A DNA stretch of 64,000 bases. Source: Galerina marginata. Its lineage: Eukaryota > Basidiomycota > Agaricomycetes > Agaricales > Galerinaceae. Shown here piece after piece: positions 10,770-20,500 of the stretch; the first letter of the stretch is position 1, and the number at the start of each line of letters is the position of its first letter. The stretch is taken from the NCBI GenBank assembly GCA_023014335.1, contig JAECYW010000002.1:434001-498000 (forward strand). The letters run 5' to 3'. The notes under the pieces are model-generated. The model saw nothing but the letters and a program-made list of their open reading frames with translations, was not told the origin of the DNA and made no database searches. Both the position numbers and the translations under genes were made by a program.

Positions 10770-11530
10770 CTCTTAAGGATGCCCGATCTAGACCTGGGGT
10801 AATAGCATACCCCTGGATTTACGACGCAAATAAGATAAAACTTGGCCAAGGTTTGGTACCATGATGTCTGAAAGCTATTACAGTAGTAGGCGAGAGCTGC
10901 TTGTTTCGATCAGGGATGGGATTCCAGAATAACATATTTTCGTTCAGAGAATCTTGCATGCCAACCCAAGCGCTCGGCAGCATCTATTTCTGTACATATA
11001 TCGGATACGGCTCACCAGCTTGTGCTCCAAAACGCGAATCCTGTCTGCTGACCAGACTAAAGCGTTCGCACAGCAGCTATTTATTGAGAATCCATCTTAC
11101 CGGCAATATGTCAACGCCGACTACACCCTGCTCTAATTTTGTCAGATCGATTTCACCTTTTGAATCAGAAACACCATTCAACTTAACTTATTAAGTAGTC
11201 TCGTCTCCATCCGCAGTGGTGATTCTCACATAAGAATCATCCGATCATAAAAAATGATGGGTTGGACACCACCACTAGTAACTTTACTGGTGCACTTGGA
11301 CCCGTCCAACCCCCATACGTCATTTCGTGACCATTCGGTGGTCAACGCGTCGCGCTCTCTGCGGTCGTTTTCTTTGTTTACCGCCGCGCCTTTCCGCTCG
11401 TCGTAATGCTGCACGAAAGAGCGGATGCAGCTCAAGCTCGATTATCAGAACTCTTCCATGCCCGTTTTGGTTCGGTCCCTCATGAATGGCAATTGGACGT
11501 GACCGAGGCCATCCTGCTCGGTCTCGAATC
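10770..11530. other. Intergenic, no gene recognised
   Basis: Several short open stretches on both strands, none with coherent splicing or recognisable protein sequence. AT-rich segments around 11120-11270. Confidence 0.4.
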
Positions 11531-11912
11531 AATGATATGTTGAAGAGTCGTTTAACAATAGTGTACTAAGTATCAGCGGGTATGCCTCTTGCAGATTGAT
11601 TTTAGCGCCGGTCTAGACTGGTTAGAGTTCAGCTCCGACCTTCTGAGGCGACATGCTTGTTATCTAGAACTTCCAAGGTACCCATGTCATGTCCAGTTCG
11701 GTATGTTAAAGAGCTGTTTAAATAGTGTAAGTATTAGCGGGTATGCCTCATTCCGAACTTGCAGATTGGTTTTAGGCGCCCGGGCCGGTCTAGAGTTCTG
11801 CTCCGAATTTCCAAGGCGATATGTTTGTTATCTGGAATTCCAGGATACACATATCATGTCCAAATTGTCATGTTAAGCAGTCGTTTAAAACAATGTATGT
11901 ATCAGCAGGTTA
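11531..11912. repeat. Tandem repeat, about 168-bp unit, two full copies and a partial third
   Basis: The motif of a GTTAAAGAG/GTTGAAGAG start followed by a TTTAA stretch and TATCAGCGGGTATGCCT recurs at about 11531, 11698 and 11866. Between copies, GCAGATTG, GGTCTAGA, AGCTCCGA and a TTGTTATCT-containing block recur in the same order. Units are diverged by substitutions and small indels, so the array is not recent. No ORF spans it. Confidence 0.7.
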
Positions 11913-11937
11913 CGAGACCTTTCTATCATCGGTCATG

Positions 11938-12237
11938 CCTCAAGACCCGCCACAAATTTGCACAAGAAGGAAGGAGTGTATTACCGGGGAGGTCCCATTG
12001 AGAAACAGGCGTTAACAAAGAGCCGGCGAATCTATTTTCAGTTACCTCAAGACCCGCCACAAATTTGGCCAGGAAGGAAGAAGTGTATTACCGGGTCCCA
12101 TTAAAGAAACAGGTGTTAACAAAGAGCCGGTGAATCTTACCTCAAGACCCACCACAAATTTGGCCAGGAAGAAAGGAGTGTATTACCGGGTCCCATTAAG
12201 AAACAGGTGTTAACAAAGTGCCGGCGAATCTGTTTTT
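11938..12237. repeat. Tandem repeat, about 95-107-bp unit, three copies
   Basis: Three consecutive copies start CCTCAAGACCC at 11938, 12045 and 12140. Each contains CCACAAATTTG, then GTGTATTACCGGG, CCCATT, AAACAGG, GTTAACAAAG and GCCGG. Copies 2 and 3 are more alike (both have GGCCAGGAAG) than copy 1, which has a short extra GAGG. The array directly follows the 168-bp array. Confidence 0.85.
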
Positions 12238-12607
12238 AGTTATCCGCAACCTCAATATTTGCTGTCTTGTCGATACTGTCTTTTACGGTCATTTCTTCCC
12301 TTCGTTATTTGATTCACACCCAGGTCCCAAACCTACGGTAGGCGGGATCGCCGCGGTTGAATTTGACTGGCTCTGTGGAGATTTTTGGAGTCCATGTCCC
12401 TTATTGTCCAATTCCTCGACCAATGACTGAGGCCTATAGGACTGTTAAATTTTTGATTCACAGTTAAGAACTTTGCCCAAACTTTGCCGAGCATTAGTGT
12501 AGTCGCGGTCACGTGTTACGAGGCAAGGCCCTCTAAATTCAAAAATCAAAACGCGATCAGGGGCGTTTTCGTCATCTTGTCTTCCACGAGCATCGCAACT
12601 TGCTTCA
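12238..12607. other. Spacer upstream of the first 12.6-kb paralog
   Basis: No ORF recognised. Should include the promoter of the gene starting at 12608. Confidence 0.35.
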
Positions 12608-13126
12608 ATGGAACAACCTGTCGACACAACTACTACAAAGAAACCTCGCAAAATACACCCTGGTAGAGCTCTAGGAATAATTCCAAAGCGTGAGTCCACT
12701 GAATTTCGCCATTTCTGCTGTCACCTCCTTATTTTCATTCCTACGAAAGCAACCCCACACCCAAACAAGAAAACACGTCGGTATCACAAGGGAGACCTAG
12801 ACGTCGACTCCGCTGTCGCATTCTTGACCCACCTGCGGCAGACTGACGATATGCCAGTGGCTATTCTGCGCGTGCGCGGTCGCCTCCGTAGCGGGTTTCC
12901 TGGCTTTGGTGTTACAAAGAAATTGATACAAGCAGCATATGCAAAAGCTGGGTGGGACTATGAGGAGCTGAATTTGACCACGAAAAAAGAGGTGCGAGAC
13001 TTTGGCCAGGTCGTCAATGTGAAAACTGATGCCTTTCATGATACCCAGAAGAAAGCAGCTAGTAGAGAACGTGAACAGCTGGCGGGTAAAAATCTAATAA
13101 AAGCCATTTACAAGCCATTTACATAA
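12608..13126 (+). CDS. Unknown protein, tandem paralog A (152 residues)
   Basis: Exact two-exon model 12608-12689 (82 nt) and 12750-13126. The short first exon is basic (KKPRKIHPGRALGIIPK). The second exon begins with a basic stretch (PNKKTRRYHKGD), then DVDSAVAFLTHLRQTDDMPV, a basic helix VRGRLRSGFPGF, KKLIQAAYAKAGWDYEELNL and TTKKEVRDFGQVVN. The next gene encodes the same arrangement with the same 82-nt first exon. A basic N-terminus and a helical core could mean nucleic-acid binding, but no named domain was recognised. The C-terminus (KNLIKAIYKPFT) differs from the paralog. Confidence 0.6.
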   Translation: MEQPVDTTTTKKPRKIHPGRALGIIPKRESTEFRHFCCHLLIFIPTKATPHPNKKTRRYHKGDLDVDSAVAFLTHLRQTDDMPVAILRVRGRLRSGFPGFGVTKKLIQAAYAKAGWDYEELNLTTKKEVRDFGQVVNVKTDAFHDTQKKAASREREQLAGKNLIKAIYKPFT

Positions 13127-13317
13127 GCTGTAAATGCACTGGATTTTCAGCTTGTCGGCACTGAAATGTGCTCAGTCGCTCCGCAGGAGTTGTCGCCTAT
13201 TACCCACGCTCCCAATGTAGTAAATAGTGTATGGCTTGCTAATTCCAATTTCGATCAGGAGTTCTTCTCTTCCCCCACAAGCGTTTGTCAGTCCACCACA
13301 ATTCTCAGGCTAATTCA

Positions 13318-13823
13318 ATGGAAGGACCTTATGGTACAGCTGGCAAGAGGAGACGTGTTGCAATCCCCCCAGGAGAGGCACTAGGAATCATTCCAACTCG
13401 TGAGTCTAACTGGATCTCGCTCGCCCTTTTGATCCCAGCCTACTTGATTTCGTTCCTACAATAGCAATCCCTCGGTACAACAAGAGAACGGGTCGAAACA
13501 GAATAAGCGAGGTCGACTCGGACTCCGTCATCGCATTCTTGACCCACCTGCGCGAGACTGACGACATGCCGACGGTACTCATGGAGGTGCGGCGCCGCCT
13601 TCGGGAGGCGTTTCCTGACCTTAAAGTCACCAAAAATTCAATACGAACGGCATATGTGAAGGCAGGATGGGATTTCAGTGAATTGGACGCAACGACGAAA
13701 AAACAGGTGCGAGGGTTTGGCGGGGTCGTCAACCTGAACGCTGACGTCTTTCTGGGTTCACAGATAAGAGCAGCGAGAGAGACAGAACAATTCGCACAAG
13801 AGAATCCCAAAAATCCATTCTAA
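13318..13823 (+). CDS. Unknown protein, tandem paralog B (146 residues)
   Basis: Exact two-exon model 13318-13399 (82 nt) and 13465-13823. Protein segments: GKRRRVAIPPGEALGIIPTP, RYNKRTGRNRISEVDSDS, VIAFLTHLRETDDMPTVLM, RRRLREAFPDLKVTKNSIRT, AYVKAGWDFSELDATTKKQV, RGFGGVVNLNADVFL. It aligns end to end with paralog A 190 bp upstream. The intron position and phase are the same, so the pair arose by tandem duplication. Conservation of the reading frame through many substitutions suggests selection on the protein. Function unknown. Confidence 0.62.
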
Positions 13824-14288
13824 CATTATGAATGACCTGGCTGTTAGCTACTCGGCGTTACCAATAGCGCTCTCCCTCATCAGGATGAATATTACTATTT
13901 TTCCATGTGTGAGTTCAATCCTCTCTTTACAAGCTCTCTATCTTGGTCCTCTTATTACGAATGCGGCCACCACAAACTAATATAATCTGCCAAATATTTG
14001 TAATGGCTTCTTCCCTGTTTGCAACGAGGTTCACTTCCCCATACATTTGATTTCGGCTGCCAGAACCTGCTTGATTACTTACCTCAGAAGAATTTCGAAT
14101 GGCCGACACCATTCAAGTTGACCTCTTTAAATTCAGTAATTTTATAACGGCACCCGGCCTTCCTCCGTATTGATAGGCGATCTTGACAATGATAAATGGC
14201 CAGGTGACTGTAATGGCAGGACTATTTTAAAATAGGCTCTGAAGTCTATTTAAGTAGCCTTGAAGAGCCGCACACACGCCAGCCACCC
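13824..14288. other. Intergenic with promoter of xanA copy 2
   Basis: A TATTTAAG-like box near 14247-14254, about 35-40 nt before the ATG at 14289, may be a core promoter element. Otherwise no gene recognised. Confidence 0.35.
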
Positions 14289-15752
14289 ATGACGACCTTT
14301 TTCGTTCCATTGTCATTGCCTCCTTCAGCAGATGCAAGCAAATTCAAAGGCTTCGGACGGGAGGTTCACGGTGTTCATCCGGGAAAGTTAACACAAGCAG
14401 AGTTCGAAGAGGTAGAGGAAGCCTTGTATAAGGTCAGTCGATACCTTCCAACGCCAGTTATTGAAAAAGATTGAGTGAGATGTAGCATGATCTGCTACTC
14501 TTCCGCAATGTTGACCTGACGCCTCAACAACAGTATGGTCTGGTAAAGGTATGCCAATAATTAAACCACAAAGATTTGATCGAATTGATTCACACCACAG
14601 GCCTTCGACACGAGCTCAGAGCATTACGGTCACGGAAACAAAGCACTCGATAAGACCAAAACATCCATCCTCCACGCCTACGTCAAAAGTCTGCCAAATA
14701 CACCTCAGGTGCAGATAATCGGACACGGGACGATACGAGACCACGAAGGAATCCCTGACATCACCCTGAAGCATGGGAGACACCCAGAGTTCCACAGAAC
14801 GCGAGTATCCGAGGAAGACGAGGCAAAAGGAATCACGCGTTTCTTCCGATGGCATATGGATGCTGCCTTGTACGATCTGTGTCCTCCAAAGGTGACGGCA
14901 CTGTACGGCGTAAGGGTCCCCAAGGGTGAGATGCAGACCGTGAGATACGACGACGGGAGTGGAGACGAGCTTAACGTTACGTTGGGTACGACAGCGTTCG
15001 TTTCTGGGAAGACAATGTTCGAAATCTTGCCGAAGGAGCTGAAAAGCCTGGCTGTGCGGGCCAGGGCAAAGTATGCCCCGCATCCCTTCCAATGGATGCG
15101 CAATGCGAGAGCGGTCCCGACTGGTCTTGGCCTGGAAACAGAGGGTTTAGAAACTGCGTTGGAAGATCTACCTCCTTGGGAAGAGGCAAAGGTTAAAACT
15201 TACCCATTCGTACGTTTTTGTTTTGCGCATTGTCTGCGGTCAATAACCTCTCCAGAAAAGCTGTGGAAAAATCCTGTAACAGGGGAACTACATCTTCAAG
15301 TTCATCCGTGCGCGATCATTGAGATTCAAATCGACCCCCTCCCACAAGGGCGTGACAACACCAATGTACCTTACCCAGCAGGAGGACGCATAACAGATTT
15401 GAAAGAGATCCGAGAATTAATATATAGAATGGAACGTCCGGGGATTGCTCCAAGTGTATGTTCCATCATCACTACTGAAGGCTCATGAAGGTTGATTGCA
15501 ACGACTGTTCACAGCTTGTATATCCACATCCATGGTGAGCGCCTAGTATGTCTGCTAGGAAAGAATCGGGTAATTAAGTGGATGTTCGACAGGGAAGAGA
15601 GGGATTTGGTACTTTTCAATAACCGCGGGCTCATTCATTCGGTGGTAGGTGTTTTCAAGGAAGGACAGACGCGTCTCTTTCATCAGTGCAACTTGGCTGC
15701 GTCGGATGAACCTCTTGGGCCAAGTGAGGAGGACGTCAATAGGTGGTCTTAG
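14289..15752 (+). CDS. xanA: Alpha-ketoglutarate-dependent xanthine dioxygenase (XanA/TauD family), copy 2
   Basis: Exact six-exon model: 14289-14432, 14486-14548, 14601-15209, 15261-15455, 15515-15534, 15593-15752 (144/63/609/195/20/160 nt), 396 residues, exon for exon the same lengths as copy 1. Motifs: FDTSSEHYGHG, the H-x-D of RWHMDAALYD, DDGSGDELNVTLGTTAFVSG, MERPGIAPS, NNRGLIHSVVGVF with the distal His, and RLFHQCNLAASDEPLGPSEE with the presumed 2-oxoglutarate Arg. All metal and cosubstrate residues appear intact, so it should be active. Differences from copy 1 include NNRG instead of HNRG and TSILHAYVKSLP instead of the family-typical SILHPDLKTIP. Intron 3 (15210-15260) is 51 nt without an in-frame stop, and its in-frame acceptor is the AG at 15259-15260 rather than the nearer CCAG. 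Overall divergence suggests an old duplication, possibly with a shifted substrate. Confidence 0.9.
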
Positions 15753-15891
15753 AGGTCCTTTCCCCTCTTTTCGGGCGACATTAAAAACGGATTCCTGAAA
15801 ACAAGAAATAGATAAGGAATGTCTCAGAGAGTATAAGATTGCGACCCACATTTATTCCATGTGCGGTTTACACAACTACTGGGGTTATGAC

Positions 15892-16319
15892 CTACAAGCC
15901 GTTTTTTATTGGCGCCCAGAGCTGCATTGAGAGTTCGTAATGGGTCGCTGCCTCCTTGTCATATATATCATGCCATATCATGATGTCGGAAAGCGCGAGG
16001 CGTTGTGCGTAAAGACCAATTGGGGGAAGTTTTGGTGTGCAGAAATGACGGCTGATGAGTGTTCCTAGAGGGGGAAGAGGTGTCGGGTATCGAGATCTGG
16101 CAGTTCATATGCACTAGCCTCGGAATGGATCGCATGCAGATGTCGATGCCGCGTTATCCTCGTGAGGAGGAAAGGATTTGCTGTGACAGTAATTACTGAG
16201 CAAATGGTCGTTGAACCTGGCGGAGGTAGGGCACGCTGTATTGCACAAGTTAAGTTGCGACCGTCTCTTCGATGCGACATCGTTTGACCCATAACTAGTT
16301 TCTCAAAGTAGTTGACCAT
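15892..16319 (-). CDS. Hypothetical small protein, two exons, about 125 residues
   Basis: A two-exon frame, 16319-16115 and 16064-15892, sums to 378 nt. The second exon reads LISRHFCTPKLPPIGLYAQR, LALSDIMIWHDIYDKEAATH and YELSMQLWAPIKNGL, which looks like real coding sequence. The first exon (MGQTMSHRRDGRNLT and onward) is less convincing, and the true 5' end may differ. It is divergent from NOP10. No family recognised; it may be a gene remnant. Confidence 0.35.
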
Positions 16320-16657
16320 CTTTTAAAAGCCTCGGCACTCCATGACAGAAATAATTCCTAGCGTTCGTACAGGCAGCCTCGATCCAAAGGTGACACTCGT
16401 GATTCGAAATAACGGCGACGCTTCCCATTTATGCCTCTATGTAAGCAGTTTCGTGCTCCAGTCAATATTGGGATCCGAGTCGGACAGCCTGAAGAACTAA
16501 CAAAAGTAGTCCATGAACATGGTGGTAGAGTTCGAAGTTGAGTAGTTGTCAAGGCTTTGGCAGGCAGCCTGACGGCTTGGGAACCAAATACTCGCACGGT
16601 CGATGATTGGAAGGAAATTTCAATTTCGAGGACATCTCTCTTCCAACGTCTTCGACC
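16320..16657. other. Intergenic upstream of NOP10
   Basis: Contains the NOP10 promoter. Short open stretches on both strands could be remnants of the minus-strand hypothetical gene; none joins convincingly. Confidence 0.35.
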
Positions 16658-16964
16658 ATGCATTTGATGTATACGCTAGATGAGAATGGTAGCAGGGTAT
16701 ACACCCTCAAGGTACGCTCTATTCCTTCGAGTAAATTGGCTTTTTACTCATTTCTGTTTAGAAAATGACTGACGCAGGCAAGATCACCAAGTCTGCTCAT
16801 CCTGGTACGCTGGGTACTTTCGCGATGGGCTAAATCCTTGGTGGCTTATGCTTGGTTTTTATCTAGCACGGTTCTCTCCAGACGACAAATTCTCTCGACA
16901 TCGCGTTACCATCAAGAAACGCTACAATGTACTCTTAACGCAACTGCCCAGCAAACCCATGTAA
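16658..16964 (+). CDS. NOP10: H/ACA ribonucleoprotein subunit Nop10
   Basis: Exact three-exon model 16658-16711, 16762-16804, 16867-16964 (195 nt, 64 residues). It starts [20 protein letters not shown], then [20 protein letters not shown] and [15 protein letters not shown], a very close match to eukaryotic Nop10. Nop10 is a small core protein of the box H/ACA snoRNP with Cbf5, Gar1 and Nhp2, needed for pseudouridylation of rRNA and snRNA and for rRNA processing. As in other eukaryotes, the archaeal zinc-binding cysteines are absent. The exons are too short to stand out in simple ORF scans. Confidence 0.96.
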
Positions 16965-17535
16965 ACGGAACATGCGACAGGCTTCTTTCCTCTAGGAGGA
17001 TTCTTCTTGCAAGAGATTTTCGGAACCCGTCCAAATCTCAGGTCATCCGCAAAATGCATCTTACATACAAAATTGCCAGATGGAAGGGTGGAGTTCGATG
17101 ATCAGAAGGACTGTGTATTATGGAAACGAGGAATATTCCGTTGTTGACATAGTGTGTATACTATCATAATTTTTTTGTTGGTCCTCATCTTCGGGCCACC
17201 GTACTCTTCAGGTTTATTGAGTTTTGCTCGTTAAAACTTAATTCTTGGTGTTCAGTCCTCCAGAGCCCTTCCTGATCAGCCTTGTTGTTGATCGTTCCGA
17301 CTAACTTGCGTCAATTCTTCAGAACAGCAGCGTCCTGTCAGCTTCATTTCATGCACCTTGTGAAAGCGCTTAGCTTGAATTTTATTAGTCTTAAATTTGA
17401 TGCATATGTGACATTTTTGTACGTGACACACGTGAGGAATTACGTGACACGACGCGTCCCTGTTGATTGTGGCAAGCTCGTTCATATTTCGTACACTTTG
17501 AACATACAGTTCAAAGTATCTGTAATCGTGCAGGC
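16965..17535. other. Intergenic between NOP10 and SMC4
   Basis: Should hold the NOP10 3' UTR and the SMC4 promoter and 5' UTR. The CAG just before the SMC4 ATG could be the acceptor of a 5' UTR intron. No gene recognised. Confidence 0.35.
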
Positions 17536-20500
17536 ATGCCTCCTCGACGCTCATCTAGGGCACCAAGCGCCTCTGCAGAGCCGGCTCCTGCGGAATCTCT
17601 CCCTGCCAAACGGAAACGGGGCCAAACGGCAGAACCAGATACAGAGGAGAAGGAGAATGTCGCGAAACCACCCTCTCGCGCGCGTCGGAGCTCGTCTGTG
17701 AAATCCAACGTGGCACCACCATCCAAAGGAAGAAAATCTACGCGGTCCAAGATGTCATTACCTGATGTTGCCGAATCGGAAAATGAAGAACAGTCGGATG
17801 CTCCTCCGCCTACGAAGAAAGCGAGGCCGTCAATCGAACCCGAGGTCGAAGGGGAAGACTCCGAGGAGGAGGCAGTGGAAGTTAAACCTAAGAGAGGCAA
17901 ACGGGCTGCGAGCATTGCCAAATCGAACATCGATATTGAAGGGGACGCTCCTTCCAAACCTACCGGTCGCCGTACGTCAACTCGAAAGACCACCGTGTCT
18001 GCTGGCAGTCGGACTAGTGTGGGATCTGCGAAGTCTGGGGAAGCATCTGGGTCAGCTCGTGTTGAGGAGCCCGAAGCCGATGAAAGCGAAGAAGAACAAG
18101 ACGTCAAACCCTTCAAAGGACGTCGGGCCCCAGCCAAGTCTACTAAACGAACCCCACCAAAGGCTATCCAATCCGACGAGGACGACGATGCTATGTTGGT
18201 CGCCTCAGAAGACGACGACGATGAAGATGCCAAACCTGCTCGTAAGGGGAGGAAGGCCAAAGCTCCAGCTGTTCGCAAAGGCAAGGCTCCTGCGAAGAAG
18301 TCCACAAAAGCCGCTGTCGTCGAGGAGTCGGATGAAGACTTAGAGCTACCGACTCCAGCTCAGCCGCGGAAAAGGCCCGCCGACGATTCAAAGAAAGAGC
18401 CTACCCCTGAAGCGGAAGAGGAGGAAGAAGAGAAATCGTTGTTCGACCCCATTCCTATGCCAGTTCCTTCGAGTTTACCTCAGACAATGCCAGAGGAACC
18501 CTCTGGACCGAAGAGCCGGCTTGTCATCCACAAGATAACACTTGTTAACTTCAAGAGTTACGCGGGACGGCAAGAGATTGGACCTTTCCACAAAGTATGT
18601 TTGCTTTTTGCTTTTTATGGCTCTATTATTGATCGAAATAATATCTAGTCTTTCTCGTCAATCGTTGGCCCTAATGGATCTGGTAAATCAAATACCATCG
18701 ACGCTCTTTTGTTTGTCTTCGGTTATCGTGCTTCAAAGATGCGGCAGGGCAAGATCTCTGAGCTCATCCATAACTCTGCCAATTTTCCCGACCTCGACGA
18801 ATGCAGCGTCGAGGTGCACTTCCGCGAAATTATTGACCTGGTATGTGACTTCTCTTCTTCAGGGTACTGTCGATGCTCATACCAAGTAGCCTGGACCCGA
18901 TGCGTTCAAAGTAGTTCCTGGCTCGCAACTTGCTGTTACTCGTTCCGCGTATAAGAACAATTCGAGCAAATATACGATCAATGGAAAGACTAGCAATTAC
19001 AAGGAGGTTCAGACACTGCTTAAGGGACGTGGCATTGACCTTGACCATAATCGGTTCCTCATCCTTCAAGTAAGATTATGCTGCCGAAATTTACGTCCAC
19101 CTACTTACTGGCTTCACACTGCAGGGAGAAGTTGAATCCATTGCCCAGATGAAGCCAAAGGCGCCGACAGAGCATGAAGACGGACTTCTGGAATACCTTG
19201 AAGACATCATTGGGACCTCCAAGTACAAAGAGCCAATCGACGAGGCCCTAGTCGAGATGGAGCGTCTGCAGGAAGACCGACAGGTCAAGCTCAATAGGCT
19301 CAGACATGTCGAGAAAGAGAAGATCGCGCTCGAGGCTGCCAAGAAGGAGGCGGAGGATTACCTTCGGCTGAAGAACGATCATGTAAGGGCGTTGTCGCGC
19401 CAGTACCAGTGGTACATGTGGAAGGGTTTCGAGGTGGAGGAGAAGCTCACACTGTTGATTGTAAGTAATTTGTCACGAAGCCTCGACTGTTTTATGGTTG
19501 GTATGCTGATGGTTGTGTAGGAAAAACTGAGGAAGGACTTGGCTCAGGAGACGGAGCAAAACAAAGGGGATATCGAGCATTTGGAGCAGCTCAGGAAGCA
19601 TTATGAGGAGCGCGAGGCTACTTACGTCGTACGTCCGACTCGGTTTTATTTTTATGAGGACGGTATCTAAAGGAATCGACAGGTTGTGCAAGAGGGACTT
19701 AAGACTGCGACGAAGGAGCTCAGCGGGCTGGAAAGACGGGAAGTCGGTCTTCAGGAGAAACGAAAACACTCTTCTGGTAGGGTAAAGAAACTCAAGAAGT
19801 CGGTGCAAGAGGCATGTTATCTAATTTTCTTCTCGTTTTCGTGTGAACCTGTGCTGACAGCCGTGACAGGACACCGCTGCCCGGAAAACTGCCCTCAATC
19901 TCATCGAAGACAGTGGTGCTAAGATCAAGAAGGAGAAGACCAAGGTCGAGGAGTACGAAATATCTCTTGACGAAGAAGAGAAGGTGTTGGAGGGAATCCG
20001 GGACAGCTTGAAGGGCGAGTCTTGATTTTCGCACCGTTGGGATTGTCCTGGTTTTAATGGCTTCATGACAGATAAAACGCAGGGCTTTCACGACAAGATC
20101 CAGATCAAGCAGAAGGAGCTCCAGCCATGGACTGCAAAGATCAATGAGAAGCAGGCTGAAATTGACGTTGCCACCAGCGAGCGCGATGCTCTGGCTAAGA
20201 AGGCGGAAGCTCTGAAAGCCCAATGCAAAGAGGCGGACGAAACCTTGAAAGCCTTGCTGGAAGAGCGAGAAACGAAGGTATAGTGTCGTCTAGTGGTTTA
20301 GTTCTGGGTTCTTACATCGTTTAGGCCGCCCGACAAAACGGCCTCAAATCCGAGAAAGCTCAACTGCAGAAAGATATTCAAACTGCTGATAAGAAGGCTA
20401 AGGTAGAGAGGACATGTTCGTTTTCTGCAGGTTGATTGTGGTTTACACTGTCGTTTTAGGATGCGCAAGTACGCGTTAACGAGTGGAAGGGTAAAGCTGC

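Noticed and set aside
16339..16657. Open stretches on both strands before NOP10
   Set aside because: Mutually overlapping, no consistent splicing, likely shadows of non-coding DNA.
17467..17535. Longer SMC4 N-terminus starting at 17467
   Set aside because: The MPPRRSS start at 17536 is preceded by a plausible intron acceptor, and the extra residues look like translated UTR.
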